Part shown: in pieces, positions 16,701 through 25,588 of the stretch | How the letters are laid out: each line of letters opens with the position of its first letter | Position numbering within the stretch: the first letter of the stretch is position 1 | Made by a program: the position numbers and the translations under genes | Notes under the pieces: generated by a model | What the model saw: only the letters and a program-made list of their open reading frames with translations | Told to the model about the DNA's origin: nothing | Database searches by the model: none | Assembly (NCBI GenBank): GCA_021603905.1 | Contig: BQIU01000033.1 | Location: 1-38,538, forward strand | Length of the DNA stretch: 38,538 nt | Direction: 5' to 3' | From: Nitrospirales bacterium | Lineage (GTDB): Bacteria; Nitrospirota; Nitrospiria; Nitrospirales; UBA8639

Positions 16701-19700
16701 TGTGACGTCTTTCAAGGGCATGTCTTTTAATTTAGTATGGATATTTGACTCAATGTTGATTTTTTCATAAATATAGAGACTTTTTAAATTCTTTACGCTG
16801 ATAGCCTTAAGTTTTACGTCTGAAAGAGTTCCATTAATAACTTTACAATCGTCCTTGTAGCCATTTCTTGGATTGCAACCCACTACGGTCGCCGATATAT
16901 TTAACTCACCTACATTCCCACTTATCGTCGAGCCTTTAGAAATCTCCACATCAACTTTAAATTCCTCGACATTTTCGTTCTTGGGTTTAGTTAGAGAAAG
17001 CTCTGTTGTTTCAGCATCTACCAAAGACAAACTCTTTTGTTCATCTTGCTTAGGGACCATCAAATGCCCAGTGAAGTTCTCCAACATATTAATCGGAATT
17101 TGGTTTCCAGTAATCGTAATGTCTTTATGATTGTTTGATTCAAATGACGCCTCCTCAAGTATTCCGTGAATAATCTTCCCTTCGGTAGTTGTGCCATTCC
17201 CTATGATCATCAAGTCGTCTAACATGCCACCGTATCCGATAGCGTCGCTGCCATTGGCGCTCGTAGACTCTCCGCCCTTGTAGGTCGCGGTGAGAATCTG
17301 GTCGTCAGGCCGTAAATTGCCGGTCAAGAGTCTATTGGTTGAGAATGTGCCGGTTGCACCGATTGAGGCAGACGACGGTACATGAACGATCTCGCCTCCC
17401 ACGGTAGTGCCTTTTTCAGTTTGAAAGAGCAAACCACTATTCTTGCTGTATAAATCACGTGTCTCTTCCTTCTGGTTTTTTTTCTTTTTAGCGTCGTCCC
17501 GTGCTTTAATCGCCGCTTCTTTGGCTTTATTCGCACTTTCTAACGCTTTGTGTTTTTCTTTGTATTCGTCGCTTCGCTCCAAGAGTTGTTTATGAGTGGT
17601 CTTCGCTTCTGCTTCAAAGTTTGCAATGAGCTGATCCACCGCTTCGGTAGCGTATTTGGGGAAAGCGACTTTCATGGCCAGGGTTTCTCGTGGGCCATAC
17701 TTATCGAGCTCGATTTCGTAGCGTTCGCGATGATAAATCTCGTCGATCTGGTTTAGAATCGAGTTGCCTACAGCTTGGAGCAGTTGTGTGTCTTTCTTGA
17801 TTTCCTTTTTTTTAAAAGCTTGGAGATCTTGAAAAGTATCATTAGTATCATTTCCCAAGAGAATCTGGTTGTTTGCAAAAAAGAGCACCGTCTTTGAAAA
17901 CTGTATCAGGCTTTCATATAAACGGTCCCGCTCGTCTTTTATCAAATCTTTATTAACCGGCCTAGCATTAACCGCCTCTGAATATCTCTTCATGAGTGTA
18001 TGGAGACCATCATCCGTACGTCCTTGTCCAAGACCTGCGGCAATGGGAACATCGCTGACTATATTGGCAATTCCTTGAATTACGTCAATCCAACCATCTA
18101 ATGTTTGATCAGGGCCACCGGAGACGCCAAAATAGAGTCGATGGTTCTTTTGTTTTGAGTGAATAACGTCTACGTATTGAAATAGATCTGACGTCTGCAC
18201 ACGATTTGTTGTCAGCCTTTCACGCAACCGTTCTCTAATCTTTTCACTATAAACACGCTCTTCCTTTTCAGTTGGGAGTTTTCCTTCTCCTAATCCTAGC
18301 CAATCAATCGATTTTGGTAACGCAGATGGAAGAACCTGAAGGTCTTTCTCCTGGATTACTTTAAGCAGAGTTGTTAGCTCAGAATTTGTATCAGAGAGCT
18401 CATGTTTGCGCTTTGGCGATTTCTCTAAACGTTCTAACTCTTTAAAAGCAGCTAATAGGTATTTCCCACGCGTCATCCCAATGATCATTTTAGGTATTTC
18501 TTCCCCATGCTCTTCTTTTATTTGTTTCATTCGCAACCCTGGACGATCCATGAGATGATTCAAGGTCAAGAGCGCACGGTAAATTTTCTGTGTGGCTTTC
18601 CTTACCTTTAAAAAGGATTGGGCGGCTTGAATCGTGTTGCTGATAAATGCTCGTTTTTCGTCACCTTCCGCTGCAAACAACAGGTCGGCATGAAGGTTTA
18701 CGATGTTATGCTCATTTTTGGCTAAGGCTAAAAACATAGAGGTGACACTTGCTTCACAATCTAGTCCTTTTTTCTTTATACACGCTTCTTTATAGTAGTA
18801 TGATGAGTCTAAATATTTTCCAATACTTGGCCAGCTTCCTAATCTCGTGTTGAGACTTTGATGAAGTTCAAAGATTTTTTTTATTTCACGTTTGGCTTCA
18901 ATTGGTGCCAAGTATCTTTGATAGGCGGAGGCAAAGGCTTGTCGTAAATATAAATTGTCATAATAGGGGTTTCCGGCATTTATCAATGCATCAAGGTCAC
19001 TTTTACGATACTTTTCACTGGTGGTGTTTTTTAGTCGCGGCAAGATTTTAAAAAAGTCATGTGTCGGGTTTTGAAGTGAAATGGTTGGTATAATTTTTAC
19101 AAAATCAGAGTCTTTCTCATATTTGCAGATACCGCTCTTTTCACAGGCCGCGAGTTGTTTTTTCGCTAAGACAAGGAACTTCTCAATCAATAAAAAAGAT
19201 TCTTGCTGCGCCCAATCGGTTGGTTTTTGTAACTCCGGCTTGAACGCCATTCTAAGTCTATCCCATTCTCGTGATCGCGAGTCTCTGGATTCCAATGGAG
19301 GAAACAAGATGAACTCGAAAGTCTTGTAATCTTTCAATGCTTGTTTAATCGTTTGAATCGGAGTGGTGATAGGGGTGTACCGCTGGTCCTCGTAAAGACT
19401 AAGAATTGCATTGACTCTGAATGCCTGTTCCCCACAGAATTCATATTCGTGCGGAATAAACCCGTCTCCAAAATTTTGCCGATTTTGGAACTCTTGTAAT
19501 TTATGCTTCCCTCCACATGTAGATTTTTTTACATACGGATAGGGGTGATCATGAGCACCCTCTGGATAATCCCAATGGGTGGCTGAGCGGATGGTGGATT
19601 GGGAGATGGCTTCCTCCTCTAAGGTATTCCGTAATTGAATGAGAAGCGGGAGGGCCCCCTTAGCCATGGCTGTCGTGCTTTTAGTTTGCACTTGGATGTC

Positions 19701-19823
19701 TTCGACGAGTGGTCCCTTATACACGTCTACGTCAATCGTCAATGCTGCACAGCCAGCCATAATGGTCAAAAGTCCATACAAGATGAATTGGATTTTTAAT
19801 ATAGGCTGCTTACAATATTTCAT
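13773..19823 (-). CDS. Giant (2016-aa) putative lipoprotein with central beta-repeat domain
   Basis: The N-terminus is a lipoprotein signal (FILYGLLTIMAGC). Residues up to about 720 are mostly helical. A charged coiled coil lies at about 728-790 (ESANKAKEAAIKARDDAKKK). About 820-1400 is a Thr/Asn/Gly-rich beta region with imperfect short repeats (NVTIKNATLKQATVEHAVIQ; TEANVSGLQSGNIVSETTL) that look like a right-handed beta-helix. A second coiled coil lies at about 1497-1565, followed by a helical C-terminus with more coiled coil. I recognise no catalytic motif. A tethered surface or periplasmic scaffold or adhesin is the likeliest reading. Its ATG overlaps the TGA of the upstream 219-aa gene, so the two are translationally coupled. 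Confidence 0.75.
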   Translation of the reverse strand: MKYCKQPILKIQFILYGLLTIMAGCAALTIDVDVYKGPLVEDIQVQTKSTTAMAKGALPLLIQLRNTLEEEAISQSTIRSATHWDYPEGAHDHPYPYVKKSTCGGKHKLQEFQNRQNFGDGFIPHEYEFCGEQAFRVNAILSLYEDQRYTPITTPIQTIKQALKDYKTFEFILFPPLESRDSRSREWDRLRMAFKPELQKPTDWAQQESFLLIEKFLVLAKKQLAACEKSGICKYEKDSDFVKIIPTISLQNPTHDFFKILPRLKNTTSEKYRKSDLDALINAGNPYYDNLYLRQAFASAYQRYLAPIEAKREIKKIFELHQSLNTRLGSWPSIGKYLDSSYYYKEACIKKKGLDCEASVTSMFLALAKNEHNIVNLHADLLFAAEGDEKRAFISNTIQAAQSFLKVRKATQKIYRALLTLNHLMDRPGLRMKQIKEEHGEEIPKMIIGMTRGKYLLAAFKELERLEKSPKRKHELSDTNSELTTLLKVIQEKDLQVLPSALPKSIDWLGLGEGKLPTEKEERVYSEKIRERLRERLTTNRVQTSDLFQYVDVIHSKQKNHRLYFGVSGGPDQTLDGWIDVIQGIANIVSDVPIAAGLGQGRTDDGLHTLMKRYSEAVNARPVNKDLIKDERDRLYESLIQFSKTVLFFANNQILLGNDTNDTFQDLQAFKKKEIKKDTQLLQAVGNSILNQIDEIYHRERYEIELDKYGPRETLAMKVAFPKYATEAVDQLIANFEAEAKTTHKQLLERSDEYKEKHKALESANKAKEAAIKARDDAKKKKNQKEETRDLYSKNSGLLFQTEKGTTVGGEIVHVPSSASIGATGTFSTNRLLTGNLRPDDQILTATYKGGESTSANGSDAIGYGGMLDDLMIIGNGTTTEGKIIHGILEEASFESNNHKDITITGNQIPINMLENFTGHLMVPKQDEQKSLSLVDAETTELSLTKPKNENVEEFKVDVEISKGSTISGNVGELNISATVVGCNPRNGYKDDCKVINGTLSDVKLKAISVKNLKSLYIYEKINIESNIHTKLKDMPLKDVTMTVNENLTLKGTMQPATKMTLEGTIDWTNKPLTLGTGKRAYCFKEDKTQCLTGGQLKTTQKMPISLSSTSTEVGITIPVTGKGLTVHWKDQEKLALKKGRITNVWILDGKTTSGNKKINGKGSVVSGATLENDGGENQVILQNPTIKNLHVRNNKFFGLIVEATLPTDAKPATKGTASGGTLSKNGTENSIQASSRIDATVITKAIAEQSSVHLRTSGNSEDIYFATGASLLSGTISGPLESGEIVPNQTGATAKNVTIKNATLKQATVEHAVIQGADGEKFEGTVLGTLSAMLLTEANVSGLQSGNIVSETTLTKAEVGAPNPIEGNRITVKEGKATGVTITNVTLPKGSFTDGTTRNGETQYSAFVVPEPSTDKASRDTFLHNLSNRIDKRTTTSSTHPLRKEQLTNLKKLVEEQGKKKLSTELKRLLPLDNTDNCLGEANACTPSILAHILLQELREETFKAEKANDTATQELKKKETALKTKQTQVDIAKAAQQEFLTEHLEKFKAARDTLTTFQPSILQHLASKDRLTSTDMVYTEIAEFLESQKNASNIKERATKENQSEVGKKSLESGKQKALTMTIEIVKSKPEPLQVLSPAAMQNLDAKEVMDQLITTLKYKHIAAVHDGGKGSAMAKHIKESWDVAKKHRANMVHIRPALAYLRSSYPSTALQGEAPLEWQNMLTANAHRSIPLNSNPRNGKPWSWDRDPRLEIQSQIDKQFWHSVNRIRLHGAGLTNYVLMKDDIGNWTVKNYSSDSRDIIRSARNLALFGYGAGAGRNLLTPARLRVLDSEQPLADQLDDAASVDADNEDTSLLSRQFEKFEKLYAEQTDTDLKAAESLNKELSGNIKEVWSKESALNDVVIDLSTILGFAEETHIAPVKLSRSSTEEKEKEIINRVEAVKKFHREAELKILEKRQELMNNNENKKTRETYEQAISLMTGHVQQTLLDYIGKRQKTINTFRTQATVLHDSVMQ

Positions 19824-20482
19824 CAGATGCCTCCCCCTCTGGTTGCCAAGAGCTTGGCGTCGACCTCAAGGTCTTTTAACCGTTCTTGTTGATGTGAAAG
19901 GGTCAAAAGAGTTTTTATGATTTTATCTTTCGTAGAACCTTGCAACTGTTCATGTTGAACCTCTGCTACCGTTCCCAGAGCTTGGTCAATGGCTTGAAAG
20001 TAGTCTTCCGGGCTGGTTCCCATTACAAGCACTAGTCTATGGTCCTTTGGTGCTTCTCTAAATCCTTCCGGCCCAAACAGCACGAGTCGCCGTTCGTCTG
20101 TGATGGCAAACTGTTCTCCGTCTTCTTCGTTAATGATAATTTTATCCCTATCTTTGTCTGCTTTGATTTGTGTGCTTAAGGAATCAACTAAGCGGGCAGG
20201 CACCCATCCTGAGCCAAATTTCATCCAACTAAAGGAACTAGCTTGTCCTCTCACGGTGATCCGGTAAATAGTTGATGGAACTTGTTCCTGTGGATCAAAA
20301 ACTCCAAGATAATAAATTTGTTCAAGAGAGTTGCTAGGGGAAAGCCCGCCAAACACGGTAGTTCCCACCGCACTGCCGATGATGGCACCAGTTGGGTCAC
20401 ATCCGGTATGAGTCAACCCCATACTCGCCGTCATGCAGCCGGTCAGAATGAGCTGTTTCCAACTGACGCCATTTGTATTCAT
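19823..20482 (-). CDS. Lipoprotein-like partner of the giant protein, 219 aa
   Basis: An exported protein. A hydrophobic N-terminus contains LILTGC and, after a second hydrophobic run, THTGC; either Cys could be lipidated, and neither lipobox is ideal. DPTGAIIGSAVGTTVFGG after it resembles a glycine zipper. The rest is mixed alpha/beta ending in a helical, charged segment. I do not know the family. The stop overlaps the start of the giant gene (TGATG), and both would be transcribed from the sigma-54 promoter at 20639-20655, so a shared complex is plausible. Confidence 0.7.
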   Translation of the reverse strand: MNTNGVSWKQLILTGCMTASMGLTHTGCDPTGAIIGSAVGTTVFGGLSPSNSLEQIYYLGVFDPQEQVPSTIYRITVRGQASSFSWMKFGSGWVPARLVDSLSTQIKADKDRDKIIINEEDGEQFAITDERRLVLFGPEGFREAPKDHRLVLVMGTSPEDYFQAIDQALGTVAEVQHEQLQGSTKDKIIKTLLTLSHQQERLKDLEVDAKLLATRGGGI

Positions 20483-20638
20483 ACGTTCTTCTCCATGTGC
20501 ACGACGTGTTTCTTATGATGATGAAATAGCCGAAGGTTATTACCAGTACGCCGGGTTTACTCACGAGGAGCTTATTCTCGAATATTATTCGTCACGGCGA
20601 GAGTTCGATTTACCTCGTATTTCTTGAGACACCTACTC

Positions 20639-20655
20639 AGCAAGAACGAGACCAT
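20639..20655 (-). promoter_or_regulatory. Sigma-54 promoter of the giant lipoprotein operon
   Basis: On the minus strand ATGGTCTCGTTCTTGCT: GG and GC 10 bp apart, perfect TTGCT, 8 of 11 consensus positions. It is about 157 bp before the start codon of the 219-aa gene. Confidence 0.55.
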
Positions 20656-20756
20656 GAAAAACCTAGCAGACTTACTAGTAACTCATTGTTCTTCAAAGAC
20701 CATGAAGACGGTCGCATTAGAGGAAGAGAAAATTTTAAAAAAATCAGTTCCATAAA

Positions 20757-20790
20757 GAGCTGTATCTGATTAGATACAGGGATGTATCCG
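20757..20790 (-). promoter_or_regulatory. Upstream activator-type site (GATAC family) of the giant lipoprotein operon
   Basis: On the minus strand: GGATAC, N5, TGTATCT, AATC, AGATAC, AGCTC. It includes the perfect inverted repeat CTGTATCT-GATT-AGATACAG (20760-20779). The promoter-proximal GATAC is 125 bp before the -12 GC. Confidence 0.6.
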
Positions 20791-21108
20791 TTTGGATAAC
20801 TTCTGAGGTAGAAACAATAGCGAAGTGTTTTGCTGGAAGAAGGAGCGAGGAACTGTTGTGGGAGAACTATAGTATTTGAACTTTCTTAGGAGTTCACCTC
20901 ACACAAAACTCCTATTTGTACAAGGTGTTATGGTGATTTGAAGTCTATCAGTTGAAAGTTAAAATACTATATAACTGAAAATTAAGTTGGTCAGGATGGA
21001 GAAGAACTATGAGGGGCTTTCGCCTATGCTGGCAAACCGTTCCCCTCCTAGGAATAGGGGAACAGCTTGCCCCTCCTCAGCTCAGCTTCTCATGTTGTTC
21101 TCGGCGAT

Positions 21109-22535
21109 TCAAGGCGCGGCGACGTATCTCACCAAGTCGGCGAGGGTAAAGTCGTCGCCTTTGGCAATGCACGGGTCTGGTTTCCAGCCTTTGTGCTTGA
21201 GGAAGCTATCGCAATGGACGAGCATGGCTCAAACACTTCAAGCAGAATGGCAGACCCAACGGGACCAAGCCGTTGTCCATTTCCAACTGTGCCGGCCTCT
21301 CGCATGAGATACAAGAACAAGGGTGTATGGCTTTCCAATTTCTCTCTGTATTTTTTCTCAATGCAGGGCCATGTTGGAAGTTTGTCAAAATGAAGGTTTT
21401 GCCCGGGATTGATGTCGTACCCCTTCGCTTTGAGGGCGGCTGCCACGCGTTGTCCGCTCGGGAGTCCTAAGGCATAGCCTCTTAGGACATTGCGAAATGC
21501 TAAAGATCGATCGTTTTCGCTTGCGAATCGTCCGACGATCGGATCAGGCATACGAATCAGTTCATCGGCAAGCAAGTGATCGAAGGCTTTTGATAAGACA
21601 TACTCATGACACGGCTCGACGTCAAGAAGATATCGCCAGTCTACGGTGAGTGCTGGTGGGACAGGACTAAAGCCTTCTGTTCCGAATCGTTCATCAAAAA
21701 GATCAATGACAGGGTAGTCGACATTTGCTGGATACTGGGAACGGACAAGCGTATGCCCAAAGCGGTATGCTGCGACTGAGAACTCAATTGGCATACACAG
21801 GCGATGACATTTGTCGCGAATGTCACATTTCGGGTATTTACCTTTCTTAATTTCTGCCAAGGCATAATTGAAGATGGTTTCATCGCAGATGCGTTTCAGG
21901 AAATCGTGCAGGACCAACCATTGATAGTGATAGCGACAATCTTGTTGAGCGTCTTCAAATGAACGTCCGACGATACGCCGGTTATGGAACCGGAGAAAAA
22001 TGAGTTGCAATTGTGAAACAAAAAGATTTTCATCATTTCGGGGGTCGCCGATTAATGCTCGTCCCTGGTCATCCCTCGGCACATCATTTTTGTTCTCATC
22101 CGTTCCGGTGTAGAGCCGTCCAGTTTGAGTCTGGTCATAGAGAAATGGCATGACATCGGGACCAAATCCATATACACAGTCAAGATCTAATGAAGCTGAA
22201 CGCATGTTAGGTAATGTATTGACTTCCTCTGTACTTTTGGGATCTCCATGGAGGTTGCTGGTTGAATCCAGGGTAATATCGTGATCAATAAACTGTGCGA
22301 AAAATGTATAGGCTGCGGGGAGACAACTGTCAGAAGAGTCTGAGTTGACATCGTGCATGATCCCGCCTACACCTCCTATGAGTTTTGCAATATATTCTGC
22401 CTCGCATTGATGCTGAACACCACAGTCTTCCCCCCAAGGTTTGAGATCTGGAAACAGTTTGCAGAAATTCCCTAGACTAAGATGACTGCAACCTTTCGCC
22501 TTGGACGTTCCATGCATCGGCTTACAGGTATTCAT
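21109..22535 (-). CDS. Animal-type heme peroxidase, apparent C-terminal frameshift
   Basis: An animal heme peroxidase (peroxidasin/myeloperoxidase superfamily), oxidising small donors with H2O2. QFIDHD gives the heme-linking Asp84 and distal His85; DPRNDEN gives catalytic Arg166 and heme-linking Glu169 with the myeloperoxidase R-x-x-E spacing; YRFGHTLVR gives proximal His261. RSASLDLDCVYG is also typical. No signal peptide is visible; the N-terminus is Cys-rich. After residue 436 (LLEVFE) the original frame runs on to a stop at 21129 with unlikely sequence. The next frame instead reads MLVHCDSFLKHKGWKPDP and DDFTLADLVRYVAAP to a TGA at 21109-21111, as expected for the family, so one base seems missing near 21226-21227. 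The start is set by GGGAGAG and by the sigma-54 promoter. Confidence 0.88.
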
Positions 22536-22612
22536 AAAATGCTCTCCCTTCTTTGAATATGAAAGAATGATGTATGAGTGATGGCGCAATGCCGTGATGG
22601 TGACCAAGAAAC

Positions 22613-22629
22613 TGCAATTACAAGGCCAA
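22613..22629 (-). promoter_or_regulatory. Sigma-54 promoter of the heme peroxidase gene
   Basis: On the minus strand TTGGCCTTGTAATTGCA: TGGC and TTGCA match the consensus with correct GG-N10-GC spacing (9 of 11). It is 78 bp before the start codon and lies inside the longer ORF, excluding the start at 22634. Confidence 0.6.
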
Positions 22630-22719
22630 TGCAAGGGCAGGGCACGTGTCTTGAGGTGTTGATTAAAGTATTAAAAAGAACAAGGAGAATTTGTAATTAC
22701 CGTTATGAATGATGAAGGT

Positions 22720-22754
22720 GAGTGCGTATCTGAATAGATATCGCAACGTATCTG
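22720..22754 (-). promoter_or_regulatory. Upstream activator-type site (GATAC family) of the heme peroxidase gene
   Basis: On the minus strand: AGATAC, GTTGC, GATATCT, ATTC, AGATAC, GCACTC. Same order as the three sister sites. The proximal GATAC is 115 bp before the -12 GC, about one helical turn closer than in two of the others. It lies in the short gap after the serpin gene. Confidence 0.6.
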
Positions 22755-22776
22755 TTTCTCTACAGCGGGCACTGAC

Positions 22777-24012
22777 TCAGGACAGCGAAGCGGTTGGGTT
22801 ACTCACTTTTCCTAAAAACAAAATGAGCCCGGATTGATTCTCGCGGATTAAGAAGAAAAATGGATGGTCGGCTCTGAAGACTACAGGCTGAGGGGCTTGG
22901 AGGCTTCGGCCTTCCATCACGACGCCGGATGCCCCTGCCGCCTCCGTGCCTTCCTCGTTAACCTCTATGAAGCCTTGATGGAAAACAGCTGCAAGATGTA
23001 AGTCCACCGCGTCACTCATTCCCGAGAAGTCTGCCTGTTGGTCGAAGGCAAGAGGCATCCCCATCAATGAAAGCGTCTGGCTGAGATCGAAGCCAAAACT
23101 CATCTGAAATCGTGGAATAGAGGCTTTGACGAATCGTGGTTTCAGTGATTCAAGCCATTTCTCAAGCTTGGGATTCTCAAATGGACTCTCTAGTTCTGCC
23201 AGGTTTTCCCGTTTCTTAGGAAGTAGGAAGATCATGGAAAGACGATTTTCAATGTAGGGTAATTCAAGAATCTGAATGTCCTCGGTGTCTGCGTACGGGA
23301 AGCGATGCTGCTGTGTCATAAGCGGAATGTTTATTGAATGAGCGGATGAGTGCCAGAACTGAGATTCTTGCGTCTCGTGTTTTTTAAACGGTCTTGCCCA
23401 GATGCCTTTGTAATGATTTGCTGTGACTAAGAGCAGACGAGTCAATGAATCCAAGCTTCCCGGTGGAATAAGATCGGTTATTCTGGCATTGGTCATTTGC
23501 TCGACCCATTGATTAATGGTTTGCCGTGAGGCATCCGGATTCTTCTGGAAATCCACAGATTGAGGGGAGACGTCGTAGAGTTTTTTTGAATGCTGAATAA
23601 AGTCTTGTAGAAGATTCAAGGAGTGGTCAACCCAGATTCCGCTCGTGGCGTTCAGGTCAATGCCTTCAATCGTGTTTGCAGCACTGAGGATCGCGCGAAG
23701 TTCACCCATGCCCTGTGAGACTTCCTTTGGGTCAAGCGACCATCCGAAGACCTTTGAAATTTCTAATTGTGTCTCGCCTCGGGCTCCTATATACGCCATG
23801 GCAAGTGCGGTTGAGGTGCTATAAGGAGCGAGGATAATATTGTCCGATTGAATTTCCGCAGTCTTATTGAATAATTCAATGGCGAATGCATTATAGGTTC
23901 TTACCATATCTTGAAACGCCTCCGTTTTCTTCGCTTGGGCGAGAGGGGTCGTTTCGAGCAAAGAAATGGTTATGAGTAAGGTAAGTAAAAGTTGTTGTCT
24001 TACATGTGTCAC
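22777..24012 (-). CDS. Secreted serpin with predicted Arg-Ser reactive bond
   Basis: A 411-aa serpin of full length with a signal peptide (cleavage after A27 in LAQA-KK). It carries the serpin core motifs NIILAPYSTSTALAMAYIGA, TANHYKGIWARPF and FIEVNEEGTEAAGASG. Counting the canonical 17 residues from P17 Glu353 (EEGTEAAGASGVVMEGR) puts P1 at Arg369 and P1' at Ser370. The hinge is small-residue rich (P12-P9 AAGA), as required for inhibitory serpins that trap proteases covalently. An Arg P1 predicts a trypsin-like target. The gene lies 178 bp downstream of, and on the same strand as, a trypsin-like protease gene. The start is GTG with a poor ribosome-binding site. Confidence 0.93.
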   Translation of the reverse strand: MTHVRQQLLLTLLITISLLETTPLAQAKKTEAFQDMVRTYNAFAIELFNKTAEIQSDNIILAPYSTSTALAMAYIGARGETQLEISKVFGWSLDPKEVSQGMGELRAILSAANTIEGIDLNATSGIWVDHSLNLLQDFIQHSKKLYDVSPQSVDFQKNPDASRQTINQWVEQMTNARITDLIPPGSLDSLTRLLLVTANHYKGIWARPFKKHETQESQFWHSSAHSINIPLMTQQHRFPYADTEDIQILELPYIENRLSMIFLLPKKRENLAELESPFENPKLEKWLESLKPRFVKASIPRFQMSFGFDLSQTLSLMGMPLAFDQQADFSGMSDAVDLHLAAVFHQGFIEVNEEGTEAAGASGVVMEGRSLQAPQPVVFRADHPFFFLIRENQSGLILFLGKVSNPTASLS

Positions 24013-24130
24013 CTAAAAACTGTAGCAAGATTGTTGGAAAAAGTCTCTGTCGTGCTTTTCCTTACCTGTCATAGCTGTATGTTTATATGATCAGCCCAAA
24101 AATTATGGGTATATTGATACAGGTGAATTT

Positions 24131-24162
24131 ATGACCCCGGATGACTTTTCATTCGGGGTCAT
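24131..24162 (-). terminator. Hairpin after the trypsin-like gene
   Basis: Inverted repeat ATGACCCCG (24131-24139) and CGGGGTCAT (24154-24162), with a partial inner stem, located 29 bp after the trypsin stop and before the serpin. There is only a weak T-rich tract after it, so it may be an attenuator or mRNA-end stabiliser rather than a full terminator. Confidence 0.5.
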
Positions 24163-24190
24163 GAAATGTTTTCCTAAAAAAACGTATCCG

Positions 24191-25459
24191 TTACTCGTTG
24201 GATTGCACAAAAATACTGTAGTTTCCTACTTGAGTATCATGATAAAGCCTGATTCGTACATGATAGGTGCCTGGTACGAGTTCGGCCGTGATTCGAGAGT
24301 TGCGATTGTTCCCATCAAGGTCGTCGTTTTCCTGAACAAGTGTTGTCTCATTATTTGGTCCGAATAAGGACATGACAGTATCGACAGAAGCGTTTTCCCC
24401 TCTTGTTTCAATAGTGTATGAACCTGCCTCCTCAACCGTGAATTCGAAAAGGTTTTCGGTTCCTGGAGTTGAGATAGCACCCTGTGTTAACGGAGGGCTG
24501 ACAGGAATGTTTTTTAAACCAGGGTCAGGACCTGGTCCATCGCCTCTCTGTTCACTGATCCAGTCGATAAAATTCGAGACTCTTGTATAAACTCCTGGGA
24601 AATGCGGTCTGGCGCAGCCAATTCCAAAGCTCACGACGCCAGCCAGTCGATCCGTATCTTGTGCGCTATCCACGACCATTCCCGGTCCACCACTATCTCC
24701 CTGGCAGGAATCTTTGTTGAGCTCGGCTGCGCACAGCATGTTTTCAGTAATACTCACTCCTGTGCCATCATACATGGATTGACAACTTTGATTTGAGACG
24801 ACTGGAAGAGTCACTTCCATTAAACGATCAGAGGCCATTCCGCCTTCTTCGAGCAAGCCCCAGCCCACAACGGTGAACGGGTTTCCAGGTGTCTCCAAAT
24901 TGCTATTACTGGAAACTAACGAAATAGGTGTTTGTGAGGATGGGCTATCGAGTTTGATTAAGGCAATATCAGAATCACTCGTATCAGAATTATAATCAGC
25001 ATGATTAATCACTTGAACGATATCGTGGACTTCGCCTCCTGATTCATTGAGATTCAGGCGTCCCAAAATAACCTTGTGTCCGAGCTGAACGGTACAATGA
25101 GCGGCGGTCAGCACCCATTTAGGGCTGATGAGGGAGCCACCGCAAAAACTAAACAATGAACCGTTTTGTCGGACTAGGGCAATCGAAGCTGCCCACGGGT
25201 AATCTCCACGCTCGGCTGGTTCTCCCCCCACGATCCTCGGTTGAAGGCCGGTTCTCGGTTCCGGTGAGCCTAGTTGACGTTGAAACGCATTCGCTCGTTC
25301 ACGAATGGTTTGTATTCGCTGTTTGTCATCTTGTGTCAGGCCTTCAACTGATGATGCGGCTAAGGTCAATTGTTCAGTCCCGACGGTCATACAGGAGATG
25401 GCCAATCCTATGACTGTGGCCAGCGACGCTATTTTTGAAAAAGTCTTGATGCGTTTCAT
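24191..25459 (-). CDS. Trypsin-like serine protease zymogen with C-terminal PPC domain
   Basis: A 422-aa exported protease of the chymotrypsin family (S1). Signal region at 1-23, pro-region to Arg75, then the activation site R75-IVGG, so it is made as a zymogen cleaved after Arg. Catalytic His121 (TAAHC), Asp164 (DIAL) and Ser256 (GDSGGP). Asp250, six residues before the Ser, is the S1-pocket residue that gives Arg/Lys specificity, so it could activate itself. Six cysteines pair as in trypsin (C106/C122, C226/C243, C252/C282). Residues about 330-420 are a pre-peptidase C-terminal (PPC) beta domain. Start at 25457-25459 with AAGGAA upstream. The serpin is the next gene. Confidence 0.93.
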   Translation of the reverse strand: MKRIKTFSKIASLATVIGLAISCMTVGTEQLTLAASSVEGLTQDDKQRIQTIRERANAFQRQLGSPEPRTGLQPRIVGGEPAERGDYPWAASIALVRQNGSLFSFCGGSLISPKWVLTAAHCTVQLGHKVILGRLNLNESGGEVHDIVQVINHADYNSDTSDSDIALIKLDSPSSQTPISLVSSNSNLETPGNPFTVVGWGLLEEGGMASDRLMEVTLPVVSNQSCQSMYDGTGVSITENMLCAAELNKDSCQGDSGGPGMVVDSAQDTDRLAGVVSFGIGCARPHFPGVYTRVSNFIDWISEQRGDGPGPDPGLKNIPVSPPLTQGAISTPGTENLFEFTVEEAGSYTIETRGENASVDTVMSLFGPNNETTLVQENDDLDGNNRNSRITAELVPGTYHVRIRLYHDTQVGNYSIFVQSNE

Positions 25460-25588
25460 ACCATAGATTCCTTTTTTACAGGTGAGAAAGAAACACAAAG
25501 TCCTGACCTGTTTCAGGAATTTGTCAAGAAATTTTTATGTTAACAATTTCATGAGGCCTGTCTATGGTCAGGCGAACGTATTGAAGGC

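Larger units (their letters stand above)
20483..21108. other. Leader and upstream region of the giant lipoprotein operon
   Basis: 626 bp between the operon start and the 3' end of the peroxidase gene. It holds the sigma-54 promoter (20639-20655) and the activator-type site (20757-20790) described separately. The stretch 20791-21108 contains no gene I can support; a hairpin-like CTTTCGCCTATG...CCTCCTAGGAATAGGGG segment near 21018-21060 could end peroxidase transcription but lacks a T-run. Confidence 0.45.

Noticed and set aside
13891..18078. Many plus-strand ORFs of 60-157 codons opposite the giant lipoprotein gene
   Set aside because: They mirror the codon pattern of the long minus-strand gene, have no ribosome-binding sites and no family features.
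24108..24192. Possible GATAC-type site before the serpin gene
   Set aside because: One AACGGATAC and one CTGTATC occur, but about 60 bp apart, and no -24/-12 element with correct spacing follows.
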